Below are positions 1 through 6,101 of a stretch of 11,476 nucleotides of DNA, piece by piece. A program made the position numbers and the translations under genes. Below the pieces are notes generated by a model. The model did no database searches and had not been told where the DNA came from. It saw only the letters and a list, made by a program, of their open reading frames with translations. The stretch's first letter is position 1. Every line of letters begins with the position of its first letter. Source of the stretch: Burkholderiales bacterium (lineage in GTDB: Bacteria; Pseudomonadota; Gammaproteobacteria; Burkholderiales; Thiobacillaceae); NCBI GenBank assembly GCA_005793645.1, contig SXRG01000069.1:1-11476 (forward strand). Direction: 5' to 3'.

Positions 1-435
1 GTCGAGGAAGGTATTGTCCCCGGCGGTGGTGTCGCCCTGTTGCGTGCCCGTTCCGCCATTACCAAGCTTAAGGGTGCCAACCATGACCAAGACGCAGGCA
101 TCAAGATTGTCTTGCGTGCTATCGAGGAACCGCTGCGCCAGATCGTCAACAACTGTGGCGAAGAGGCCTCCGTGGTGGTCAATAAGGTGCTGTCCGGTAA
201 GGGTAACTATGGCTACAACGCCGGCACGGGCATCTATGGCGACATGATGGAAATGGGCGTGCTGGATCCGACCAAGGTCACCCGCATTGCTTTGCAAAAT
301 GCCGCTTCTGTGGCTTCCCTGATGCTGACCACTGATTGCATGGTGGCCGATCTTCCGGAAGACAAAAAGGGTGGTGCTCCGGACATGAACCCTGGTATGG
401 GTGGCATGGGCGGTATGGGTGACATGGGTTTCTGA
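1..435 (+). CDS. groEL: Chaperonin GroEL (Hsp60), C-terminal part
   Basis: This is the last 144 residues of the 60-kDa chaperonin, which forms the ATP-driven double-ring folding chamber in the cytoplasm with GroES. The reading frame is open from base 1, so the start lies outside the window; the full protein is usually about 545 residues. Visible signatures are EEGIVPGGGVALLRA (ATP-site glycines of the returning equatorial domain), YGYNAGTGIYGDM and GVLDPTKVTR, whose Asp is the conserved nucleotide-contacting residue. The tail ends in repeated Gly-Gly-Met units (GMGGMGGMGDMGF), the flexible segment that projects into the ring cavity. A strong terminator follows 21 bases after the stop, so groEL is the last gene of its operon. 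The identification is certain; only the 5' part is missing. Confidence 0.97.
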   Translation, partial: VEEGIVPGGGVALLRARSAITKLKGANHDQDAGIKIVLRAIEEPLRQIVNNCGEEASVVVNKVLSGKGNYGYNAGTGIYGDMMEMGVLDPTKVTRIALQNAASVASLMLTTDCMVADLPEDKKGGAPDMNPGMGGMGGMGDMGF

Positions 436-456
436 TCCAGATCAACCAGTAACACT

Positions 457-484
457 AAAAAACCCCGCTGCGGCGGGGTTTTTT
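457..484 (+). terminator. Rho-independent terminator after groEL
   Basis: A perfect 12-bp inverted repeat (AAAAAACCCCGC and its complement) encloses a four-base loop, TGCG, and ends in a run of six T. It lies 21 bases past the groEL stop. The A-tract on the left arm means it could also stop transcription from the other strand. Confidence 0.93.
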
Positions 485-520
485 CTGGACACACAAAAAT
501 AATTTTAATAAGTCGCTGAT

Positions 521-554
521 CTTAATGCGGTCTTAATTTTAGCTGTACCAGAAT
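521..554 (+). promoter_or_regulatory. PmrA/QseB-type response-regulator box and putative promoter
   Basis: A perfect direct repeat CTTAAT-GCGGT-CTTAAT occupies 521-537. Hexamers repeated with an 11-bp period are what tandemly bound OmpR-family regulators recognise, and CTTAAT-N5-CTTAAT is the known PmrA (BasR) box, also close to QseB sites. A weak -10 (CAGAAT, 549-554) lies 11 bp after the repeat, so the box would cover the -35 region, the usual place for activation by this family. The start codon of the secreted Ala/Pro/Lys protein is at 603, giving a leader of roughly 40 bases. The repeat is seen directly. The binding protein is inferred; the response regulator encoded at 1032 is the obvious local candidate. 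Confidence 0.62.
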
Positions 555-602
555 GCGTGCACTCGCGGTGTTGCGAGCATGCCCTATTCAAGGAGATTTA
601 AA

Positions 603-872
603 ATGACCCGTACCCTGTTCGCCATCCTGGCTGCTGTTTCCATGATCGCTTCTGCTCAAGCTGCTGATAAGGCTGCTGCTCCGGCTGCTGCTGCTCCGGC
701 TGCTGCTGCTCCGGCCGCTGCTGCTCCGGCCGCTGCTGCTGCTCCGGCTGATAAGAAGGCTAAGAAGGCTAAGAAAGAAGATAAGGCTGCTGCTCCGGCT
801 GCTGCTGCTCCGGCTGCTGCTGCTCCGGCTGCTGCTGCTCCGGCTGCTGCTGCTCCGGCTGCCAAGAAGTAA
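603..872 (+). CDS. Secreted Ala/Pro/Lys low-complexity repeat protein
   Basis: An 89-residue protein of unknown function. Residues 1-21 form a good Sec signal peptide: MTRT, then a hydrophobic core (LFAILAAVSMIA), then a SAQA-A cleavage site, so the product should be periplasmic or secreted. The mature part is almost entirely repeats: DK, then five AAAPA units (the last with one extra Ala), a cationic linker DKKAKKAKKEDK at 50-61, then five more AAAPA units, ending AKK. There is no Cys, no aromatic residue after the signal peptide and no catalytic motif. Ala-Pro repeats tend to be extended and rod-like, so a spacer, envelope-binding or polyanion-binding role is possible but not shown. The start at 603 is chosen because AAGGAGA ends six bases before it; the in-frame ATG at 579 has no such site and would spoil the signal peptide. 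A terminator follows closely, so the gene is monocistronic. Confidence 0.8.
   Translation: MTRTLFAILAAVSMIASAQAADKAAAPAAAAPAAAAPAAAAPAAAAAPADKKAKKAKKEDKAAAPAAAAPAAAAPAAAAPAAAAPAAKK
672..860 (+). repeat. Two in-frame tandem 15-bp repeat blocks
   Basis: Two blocks of 15-bp units of the type GCTGCTGCTCCGGCT encode the AAAPA pentapeptides: 672-749 (five units, the last one codon longer) and 786-860 (five units). A lysine-rich spacer at 750-785 separates them. Units are nearly identical in DNA, differing mainly in GCT versus GCC for some Ala codons in the first block. Such arrays can change unit number by slippage or recombination without losing frame. Confidence 0.85.
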
Positions 873-891
873 TTCTGGTTTTCGCTGCATG

Positions 892-918
892 AAAACGGGG
901 CGCAAGCCCCGTTTTTTT
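892..918 (+). terminator. Rho-independent terminator after the Ala/Pro/Lys gene
   Basis: AAAACGGGGC pairs perfectly with GCCCCGTTTT around a GCAA (GNRA) tetraloop, followed by further T residues (seven T in a row). It lies 19 bases after the stop codon and separates this gene from the two-component operon. Confidence 0.93.
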
Positions 919-1031
919 ATGGACGCGGCATAATGAGTCCACCTGGAGCGCCTTCGCTTGGCTCCTCCATCAAGGGTATGGATGCTTGCGGCAACCTGGC
1001 GAATTTATTGAGGTGACAGAAACGGATAGCG

Positions 1032-1691
1032 ATGAAGCTGTTACTGGCTGAAGATGACCCGATGATTGGCGAGAGCATGCAGCTTGGCTTGCGGCAGTCC
1101 GGCTTTGTGGTGGACTGGGCACGGGACGGTGCTGCCGCTGAATTGGCTGTGAAAACCGGCGGCTATGCCTTGCTGGTGCTGGATATCGGTTTGCCGCGTC
1201 AGGATGGGTTGGCCGTGCTTAAACATCTGCGTCAGGCTGAGCATACATTGCCCGTGTTGATTGTCACGGCGCGGGACGCTGTGGCGGATCGCGTGGCTGG
1301 CCTTAATTTGGGTGCGGACGATTATCTGGTAAAACCCTTTGATCTTGACGAGCTTGTCGCCAGGGTGCGGGCCTTGTTGCGCCGACACAGCGGTCGGGGG
1401 CCGGGTGAGATGCGCCTAGGCGAGCTTTGTCTGGATCCGGATCGACGCGAAGTGACTCTGTCGGGTCAGGCGATTGCCTTGTCGCAGCGTGAGTTCGCGC
1501 TGCTAGAGGCCCTGCTGACCCGACCTGGTACTGTGGTATCGCGAGAGTCACTGGAGGATTGCCTGTACGGTTGGGATGGGGAAATCTCCAGTAATGCCAT
1601 TGAGGTGCATTTGCATAACCTGCGCCGCAAACTGGGTGGTGAGTGGATCCGCAATGTGCGGGGGGTTGGTTACAAGATCGTGGCTCCATGA
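1032..1691 (+). CDS. OmpR-family response regulator (PmrA/QseB/TctD type)
   Basis: A 219-residue transcription factor of usual length for the OmpR/PhoB class. The receiver domain covers about residues 1-118: acidic pocket E7-D8-D9, phospho-acceptor D51 (in LVLDIGLP), switch T79 and K101 in the KPF motif. The C-terminal winged-helix DNA-binding domain covers about 125-219 and ends with the typical NVRGVGYKI wing. It should be phosphorylated by the kinase encoded immediately downstream, with which it overlaps by four bases (ATGA). The gene closest to its 5' side carries a PmrA/QseB-type box, and a second 11-bp-period repeat precedes the symporter pair at 5837, so both are candidate targets. The ribosome-binding site before 1032 is weak. 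The subfamily cannot be fixed by eye, so no symbol is given. Confidence 0.94.
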   Translation: MKLLLAEDDPMIGESMQLGLRQSGFVVDWARDGAAAELAVKTGGYALLVLDIGLPRQDGLAVLKHLRQAEHTLPVLIVTARDAVADRVAGLNLGADDYLVKPFDLDELVARVRALLRRHSGRGPGEMRLGELCLDPDRREVTLSGQAIALSQREFALLEALLTRPGTVVSRESLEDCLYGWDGEISSNAIEVHLHNLRRKLGGEWIRNVRGVGYKIVAP

Positions 1692-2974
1692 ATTCAATCC
1701 GCCGTCAATTGCTGATTTGGCAGATAACCTCCTTATTATTGATGGGGCTGCTGGTTAGTCTGATTACCTATAGCCTTACCTGGAGCGGTTTTAACAAGAC
1801 TCGCGACTACACTTTGGAACAGGTAGCGCACGCGATCATGCGGCACGGGGTCGAGCCAGCGGGCGAAGAGGATGATAATCAGGATCAAGGTCGTTTTGTA
1901 AGCCAGATCTGGGAGCGATCTAAACTGGTTTATGCCTCGCGTCCGGATGTGGCGTTGCCACGACAACCGGATGGTTTTTCGGTCGTTACTTGGGCTGGTG
2001 AGGAGTGGCGCACCTATACCTTGTACAAAAGTGGGTTAACGATTCAGGTAGGCTCGCCCAAGGCCAACCGGGTTCTTGCCTATGCACGCATGGCAAACTG
2101 GTTGTTGTTGCCGCTGGCTATTTTGGTTGCTGGCTTGGGTTTTATGATCTGGATGGCGGTGGTGCGTGCTCTGGCGCCACTTGAACAGGTGCGGCGGGAA
2201 ATCACTGTGCGTGATATGACTAAGTTGCACCCTATCGATATGGCCTCTGCTCCGGAAGAGATTCGTCCCTTGGGAGAGGCGCTGAATGCCCTGCTATTGC
2301 GATTGGACAGGGCTATCTCCCTGCAGCGGCGTTTTGTGGCGGATGCGGCACATGAATTGCGCACCCCATTGACGGCGCTCAAATTGCAAGCTCAGGTGGC
2401 GGCGCGGGCTGTGAGCGAGACCGATCGTCAAAAGGCCCTGTCGCGATTGCAGGGGGGAATTGATCGGGCGACTCATTTGGTCGGTCAACTTCTGGCTATG
2501 ACGCGACTGGAGCCAGAGGCACAGGCCGAGCGGGTATCCTTAGACTTGGAAGCATTGGTTAAGCGAGTGATAGCGGATTTTTCCACCGTCGCTGACGCGC
2601 ACAAGGTGGATTTAGGACTGATCGCGAGTGAGCCTGTTTCTTTGCTCGGCCATGTGGAACCTCTTCATGTTCTGATCAGTAATCTGATCGACAATGCGGT
2701 GCGCTATACCCCCTCGGGGGGGCGGGTGGATGTGGCCCTGCGGCAGGAAGTGGGTTGGGCGATATTTACTGTCTCCGATACGGGGCCCGGTATTGCGGCT
2801 TTGGAGCGAGAGAAGGTGTTCCGGCGGTTTTACCGTTTGGCAGGGAACGAGATTCCGGGGAGTGGTCTGGGTTTGGCGATCGTGCGCGAGATTATTCAGC
2901 TCTGCCAAGGCCAGATTACGCTTGGTGACGCCCCTGGTGGTGGCCTGCGAATTGAGGTGCGCCTGCCGTTGTGA
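1688..2974 (+). CDS. Sensor histidine kinase (QseC/TctE type)
   Basis: A 428-residue inner-membrane sensor kinase, partner of the response regulator upstream. Order of parts: first membrane helix about 8-30, periplasmic sensor about 31-135 (short and acidic near 59-66, as in the 2CSK_N-type sensors of QseC/TctE), second helix about 137-159, HAMP about 160-212, dimerisation/phospho-acceptor helix with H222 in AAHELRTPLTA, and an ATPase domain with N box (N332, N336), G1 DTGPGIA (364-370) and G2 GSGLGLA (391-397). All residues needed for activity are present. The start at 1688 overlaps the regulator stop as ATGA and begins right before the membrane helix; an earlier in-frame ATG at 1643 would add 15 residues inside the regulator gene and is less likely. 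The signal is unknown. TctE-type kinases control carboxylate uptake, which would suit the symporters nearby. Confidence 0.94.
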   Translation: MNSIRRQLLIWQITSLLLMGLLVSLITYSLTWSGFNKTRDYTLEQVAHAIMRHGVEPAGEEDDNQDQGRFVSQIWERSKLVYASRPDVALPRQPDGFSVVTWAGEEWRTYTLYKSGLTIQVGSPKANRVLAYARMANWLLLPLAILVAGLGFMIWMAVVRALAPLEQVRREITVRDMTKLHPIDMASAPEEIRPLGEALNALLLRLDRAISLQRRFVADAAHELRTPLTALKLQAQVAARAVSETDRQKALSRLQGGIDRATHLVGQLLAMTRLEPEAQAERVSLDLEALVKRVIADFSTVADAHKVDLGLIASEPVSLLGHVEPLHVLISNLIDNAVRYTPSGGRVDVALRQEVGWAIFTVSDTGPGIAALEREKVFRRFYRLAGNEIPGSGLGLAIVREIIQLCQGQITLGDAPGGGLRIEVRLPL

Positions 2975-3000
2975 GATGAAATCTGAAAGAGGAGGAATGT

Positions 3001-4881
3001 ATGGTGGGTTCTAACTCCCTCATTGACGCGACAACTCAGCACCTGTCTCGGTTTGCTCCATTCGATAAGATGGCAGAGGCTGATTTGCTCTGGCTCGCCA
3101 ACCACTTGTCGCTGGCCTATTACCATAAGGGTGAGGTTTTGCTGGCGCCGTCGGATGGCCCCTCGGAGCGTATTCTAATCATCAAGCAGGGGCGCGTCGT
3201 TGGTGAGAGTGGTGAGGCGATCTGGCTGGAGCTGCATGAAGGCGAGGCCTTTCCGATTGGTGCGGTGTTAAGCGGCCGTCCGGTGGTATCGACCTTCCGT
3301 GCCCAAGGGGATGTCTTTGCCTATGAACTAGACGCGGACGATTTCCGCAGTCTGTTACAGCGCTCGCAGCCTTTCGCACGATTCTGCACGGAGCGCATTG
3401 CTAACCTGTTGGATCAGTCGCAGCGCAGCATTCAGGCTGTTTATGCGGCCTCCAGCAATGAACGGCAATCCATGCACAGCCCGTTGTCGAGTCTAGCGCG
3501 TCGCGCCCCAGTGACCTGTGCCCCGGAGACCCCGCTGGGTGAGGCCCTGCAGATGATCCAGGTGCAAAAAATTAGCGCAATTGTGGTCGCGAATGAGGCC
3601 CTGCATCCGCTCGGCGTGTTCAGTGTGCGCGACCTGATCGGACGCGTGATCCTTCCTGGTTTGCCATTGAGCACTCCGATCCGGGCCGTAATGACGCCCG
3701 ATCCAATGACCCTGCCGCCATCGGCTCATGCTTTTGAGGCCGCTTTGTTGATGGCCAAGCATGGTTTTCGTCATGTTTTGGTGGCCGAACAGGGGCGGGT
3801 GACGGGAGTGATCTCCGAGAAGGATCTTTTTTCATTGCAGCGCATCGGCGTGACCCAGATCTCGGCGGCCATTCGCTCGGCTATTTGCATTGAGGATCTG
3901 AAACACTTTGCCGAAGATATCCGCCAACTGGGGCACAACCTGCTGGCGCAGGGGCTGGGCTCGGAGCAACTCACGCAGATCATTTCGATCCTTAATGACT
4001 TGTTGACACAGCGCGTCATTGAGATCGAGTGTGGCGAAGGCTATCCGTATCGTTTCTGTTGGCTGGCCTTTGGTTCGGAAGGTCGTCTGGAACAGACCCT
4101 TAGCACGGATCAAGATAATGGATTGATTTTCATCCCGGTCGATGGAGTCGAATTGGAGACAATCCGCAACCATCTGCTGGCGCTGGCTGAGCGCATCAAT
4201 CGGGCCCTTGATGCCTGCGGTTTTCCGCTTTGCCAAGGCCAGGTGATGGCGAGTAATCCAAATTGGTGCCTGACACTGGATGAGTGGAAAGCCACTTTCG
4301 CGAACTGGATAGATTCAGGCGCCCCCGATGCCTTGCTCAACGCAAGTATCTTTTTTGATTTTCGACCCCTGATCGGTGAGGAATTACTCGCCGTTGAGCT
4401 GCGTGCTTGGTTGGTAGCCTATGCCCGTAATGCACCGCGTTTCTTGCATCAGATGGCTGCCAATGCTCTACGCAATCGCCCACCCCTTGGATTGGTGCGT
4501 GATTTCGTAGTGACTTCTGACTCGGGTGAACATCCCGCTACGCTCGACCTTAAACTTAACGGAACGACACCTTTTGTTGATGCGGCACGCATCTTTGCGC
4601 TGACGGTTGGGTCCGATGCGAGTGGAACGGCGGCGCGACTGCGAGCTGCTGCCGGGCCGCTCAATATTGCTACTACGGAGGTGGAGGCCTGGATCTCCAG
4701 CTTCTTCTTCTTGCAACTGTTGCGGCTGCGTCGGCAACATGAGGAGAACTTGGCCGGCGAGACAATGGATAACCATATTAACCCTGATCAGCTCAATGAC
4801 CTTGATCGGCGCATCCTCAAGGAGTCTTTTCGTCAGGCGCGCAAGATCCAGTCGCGGCTGTCTCTGGACTACCGAGTATGA
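3001..4881 (+). CDS. cNMP-like / CBS pair / DUF294 nucleotidyltransferase-like protein
   Basis: A 626-residue cytoplasmic signalling protein. Parts in order: cyclic-nucleotide-binding-like domain about 15-135; two CBS domains about 165-280 (second repeat around VMTPDPMTL and GVISEKDLF), which normally bind adenine nucleotides; a DUF294 nucleotidyltransferase-like domain about 300-430 with the GSEGR motif at 358-362 and DQDN at 370-373, i.e. the GS...DxD pattern of GlnD/GlnE-type transferases with D370 and D372 as likely metal ligands; and a DUF294 C-terminal domain about 470-620. The cNMP-like domain has FPIG where classical sites have FGE, so it may not bind cAMP. A strong AGGAGG (2990-2995) supports the start, 26 bases after the kinase stop. 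The stop overlaps the exonuclease start (ATGA). Homologues often sit beside VC_2705-type symporters (from memory). The reaction and target are unknown. Confidence 0.88.
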   Translation: MVGSNSLIDATTQHLSRFAPFDKMAEADLLWLANHLSLAYYHKGEVLLAPSDGPSERILIIKQGRVVGESGEAIWLELHEGEAFPIGAVLSGRPVVSTFRAQGDVFAYELDADDFRSLLQRSQPFARFCTERIANLLDQSQRSIQAVYAASSNERQSMHSPLSSLARRAPVTCAPETPLGEALQMIQVQKISAIVVANEALHPLGVFSVRDLIGRVILPGLPLSTPIRAVMTPDPMTLPPSAHAFEAALLMAKHGFRHVLVAEQGRVTGVISEKDLFSLQRIGVTQISAAIRSAICIEDLKHFAEDIRQLGHNLLAQGLGSEQLTQIISILNDLLTQRVIEIECGEGYPYRFCWLAFGSEGRLEQTLSTDQDNGLIFIPVDGVELETIRNHLLALAERINRALDACGFPLCQGQVMASNPNWCLTLDEWKATFANWIDSGAPDALLNASIFFDFRPLIGEELLAVELRAWLVAYARNAPRFLHQMAANALRNRPPLGLVRDFVVTSDSGEHPATLDLKLNGTTPFVDAARIFALTVGSDASGTAARLRAAAGPLNIATTEVEAWISSFFFLQLLRLRRQHEENLAGETMDNHINPDQLNDLDRRILKESFRQARKIQSRLSLDYRV

Positions 4882-5591
4882 GTGGCTTTTTTGACAGGCT
4901 CCGCCGTCGATGGAGCGATGTGGAATTGTTGCCGGTGCAGCAGCAACGCCTGGCGGCGTGGCGGTCACAGCAGGATGAGGATTTGCGGCGTCCATTTGCC
5001 GAGGCTCGCTATGTTGTGGTCGATGTCGAGTCCACCGGCCTGAATCTGCAGAAAGATCGCTTGATCGCCATTGGTGCCGTGGCGGTGGTGGGTGGGCGCA
5101 TTGATCTGGCACAAAGCTTTGAGGTGATTTTGCGCCAAGATCAGGCCAGTAGTCGGGCCAACATCCTCATCCACGGCATTAGCGGTGAGGCGCAGCGGGA
5201 AGGGCTGATGCCTGCGGATGCCTTGCTTGATTTCCTTGAATTTATGGGTGCCTCGCCGCTGATCGCCTTTCATGTGACCTTTGATCGCACTCTGATTGCG
5301 CGGGCGTTGCGTGACCATCTGGGGTTGAATTTTAGCCACCCTTGGCTAGACCTAGCCTACCTCATGCCCGGAATTTTGCCGCAGTGGCGGCACAAATATC
5401 GCTCCCTCGATGACTGGACCAGCCATTTCGAGATCGGTAACTTTTCCCGACATTCGGCCCTGGCGGATGCCCTGGCCACAGCCCAATTGTTGTTGGTGGC
5501 TTTGCCGCTGGCCAAGGATGCGCACTCCAAGCATTACCGTTCGCTCCAAGACCTTGAACAATCGTATTGCTGGGCGACTCAGCAAAATTGA
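4878..5591 (+). CDS. DnaQ-like 3'-5' exonuclease (DEDDh family)
   Basis: A 237-residue member of the RNase T/DnaQ exonuclease superfamily, larger than oligoribonuclease and without any polymerase or helicase part. The five catalytic residues are readable: D49 and E51 in VVVDVESTGL, D136 in AFHVTFD, and H192 with D197 in RHSALADA (the H-x4-D spacing of the DEDDh type). A basic, Trp-containing N-terminal segment of about 40 residues precedes the fold. The gene overlaps the DUF294 gene by four bases and ends the four-gene run that starts at 1032, so it is probably co-translated with DUF294. Whether it trims DNA, RNA or a nucleotide-modified substrate is unknown; its pairing with a nucleotidyltransferase-like protein suggests a nucleotide-based switch, but that is inference. 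Confidence 0.9.
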   Translation: MSGFFDRLRRRWSDVELLPVQQQRLAAWRSQQDEDLRRPFAEARYVVVDVESTGLNLQKDRLIAIGAVAVVGGRIDLAQSFEVILRQDQASSRANILIHGISGEAQREGLMPADALLDFLEFMGASPLIAFHVTFDRTLIARALRDHLGLNFSHPWLDLAYLMPGILPQWRHKYRSLDDWTSHFEIGNFSRHSALADALATAQLLLVALPLAKDAHSKHYRSLQDLEQSYCWATQQN

Positions 5592-5734
5592 GGCACGATT
5601 TCCTTTCAGTCCGCCAAGAATTTCATGGGCGAGGCGAGGCGTGGCCTGGTATGGATTCCAAGGTCGGAGTCATGGATCAGACCCGGTACCGATTGGATGT
5701 GCATATCAGTAACGCAGAAATGATGGCCGCAAAC

Positions 5735-5765
5735 TGTAAGGAATATGTAAGCATGCTCCTATAGT
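5735..5765 (+). promoter_or_regulatory. Putative promoter with 11-bp-period direct repeat before the symporter pair
   Basis: In the 245-base gap before the DUF4212 gene, TGTAAG-GAATA-TGTAAG (5735-5751) repeats a hexamer with an exact 11-bp period, the spacing used by OmpR-family regulators. A good -10, TATAGT (5760-5765, five of six matches), follows eight bases later, so the repeat covers the -35 region, where no TTGACA-like element is visible. This is what an activator-dependent promoter looks like. On the other strand the repeat reads CTTACA-N5-CTTACA, sharing a CTTA core with the CTTAAT repeat at 521-537. The leader to the start codon at 5837 would be about 65 bases. The rest of the gap shows no gene or strong hairpin. 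Confidence 0.5.
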
Positions 5766-5836
5766 ATGCAGGAACCTGTCATTTCCATCTGGATATTCGG
5801 GTACGTTACAAACCAACCGTTTGCTGGAGAGAGACT

Positions 5837-6100
5837 ATGCAACTAACAGACAAGCATCGAGAGTATTGGAGCAAAAACCTGAGGCTCACCTCAGTCCTGC
5901 TCGCCATTTGGTTTGTGGTGACATTCGTGGTGATCTGGTACGCCAGGGATCTCAACGAATTCACCCTCGCCGGTTTTCCGTTCGCCTTTTACATGGGCGC
6001 ACAAGGCTCGCTGATCATCTATGTCGCTGTCATCTGGTACTACGCCAGGCGTATGAACCAGCTCGATCAGGAATACGGCGTACACGAAGGAGACGACTGA
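5837..6100 (+). CDS. Sodium:solute symporter small subunit (DUF4212)
   Basis: An 87-residue inner-membrane protein with two predicted helices (about 16-36 and 49-70), a basic N-terminus and an acidic C-terminal tail. The sequence fits the DUF4212 family (probable sodium:solute symporter small subunit), recognised by YWSKNLRL near the start, the WYARDLN segment after helix 1, FPFAFYMGAQGS leading into helix 2 and RRMNQLDQEYGV after it. The start has GGAGAGAG shortly upstream. The large subunit begins one base after its stop codon, which suggests coupled translation and a stoichiometric complex. Its precise contribution to transport is not established. Confidence 0.92.
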   Translation: MQLTDKHREYWSKNLRLTSVLLAIWFVVTFVVIWYARDLNEFTLAGFPFAFYMGAQGSLIIYVAVIWYYARRMNQLDQEYGVHEGDD

Positions 6101-6101
6101 C

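Noticed and set aside
579..602. Upstream ATG for the Ala/Pro/Lys protein
   Set aside because: It would place basic residues (MPYSRRFK) before the signal peptide, and the AAGGAGA site fits the ATG at 603.
588..905. Ser/Arg-rich and Ala/Gly-rich open frames on the minus strand opposite the Ala/Pro gene
   Set aside because: They are mirror images of the GCT/CCG repeat, which is stop-free in several frames. They lack a ribosome-binding site, and the plus-strand frame has a signal peptide and flanking terminator.
5410..5764. Small plus-strand frames across the exonuclease end and the following gap
   Set aside because: No ribosome-binding site or family resemblance; the second half overlaps the likely promoter of the symporter operon.
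5592..5836. Sigma-54 promoter before the DUF4212 gene
   Set aside because: TTGCT and GGCAC are present separately, but no GG-N10-GC pair with the required spacing was found.
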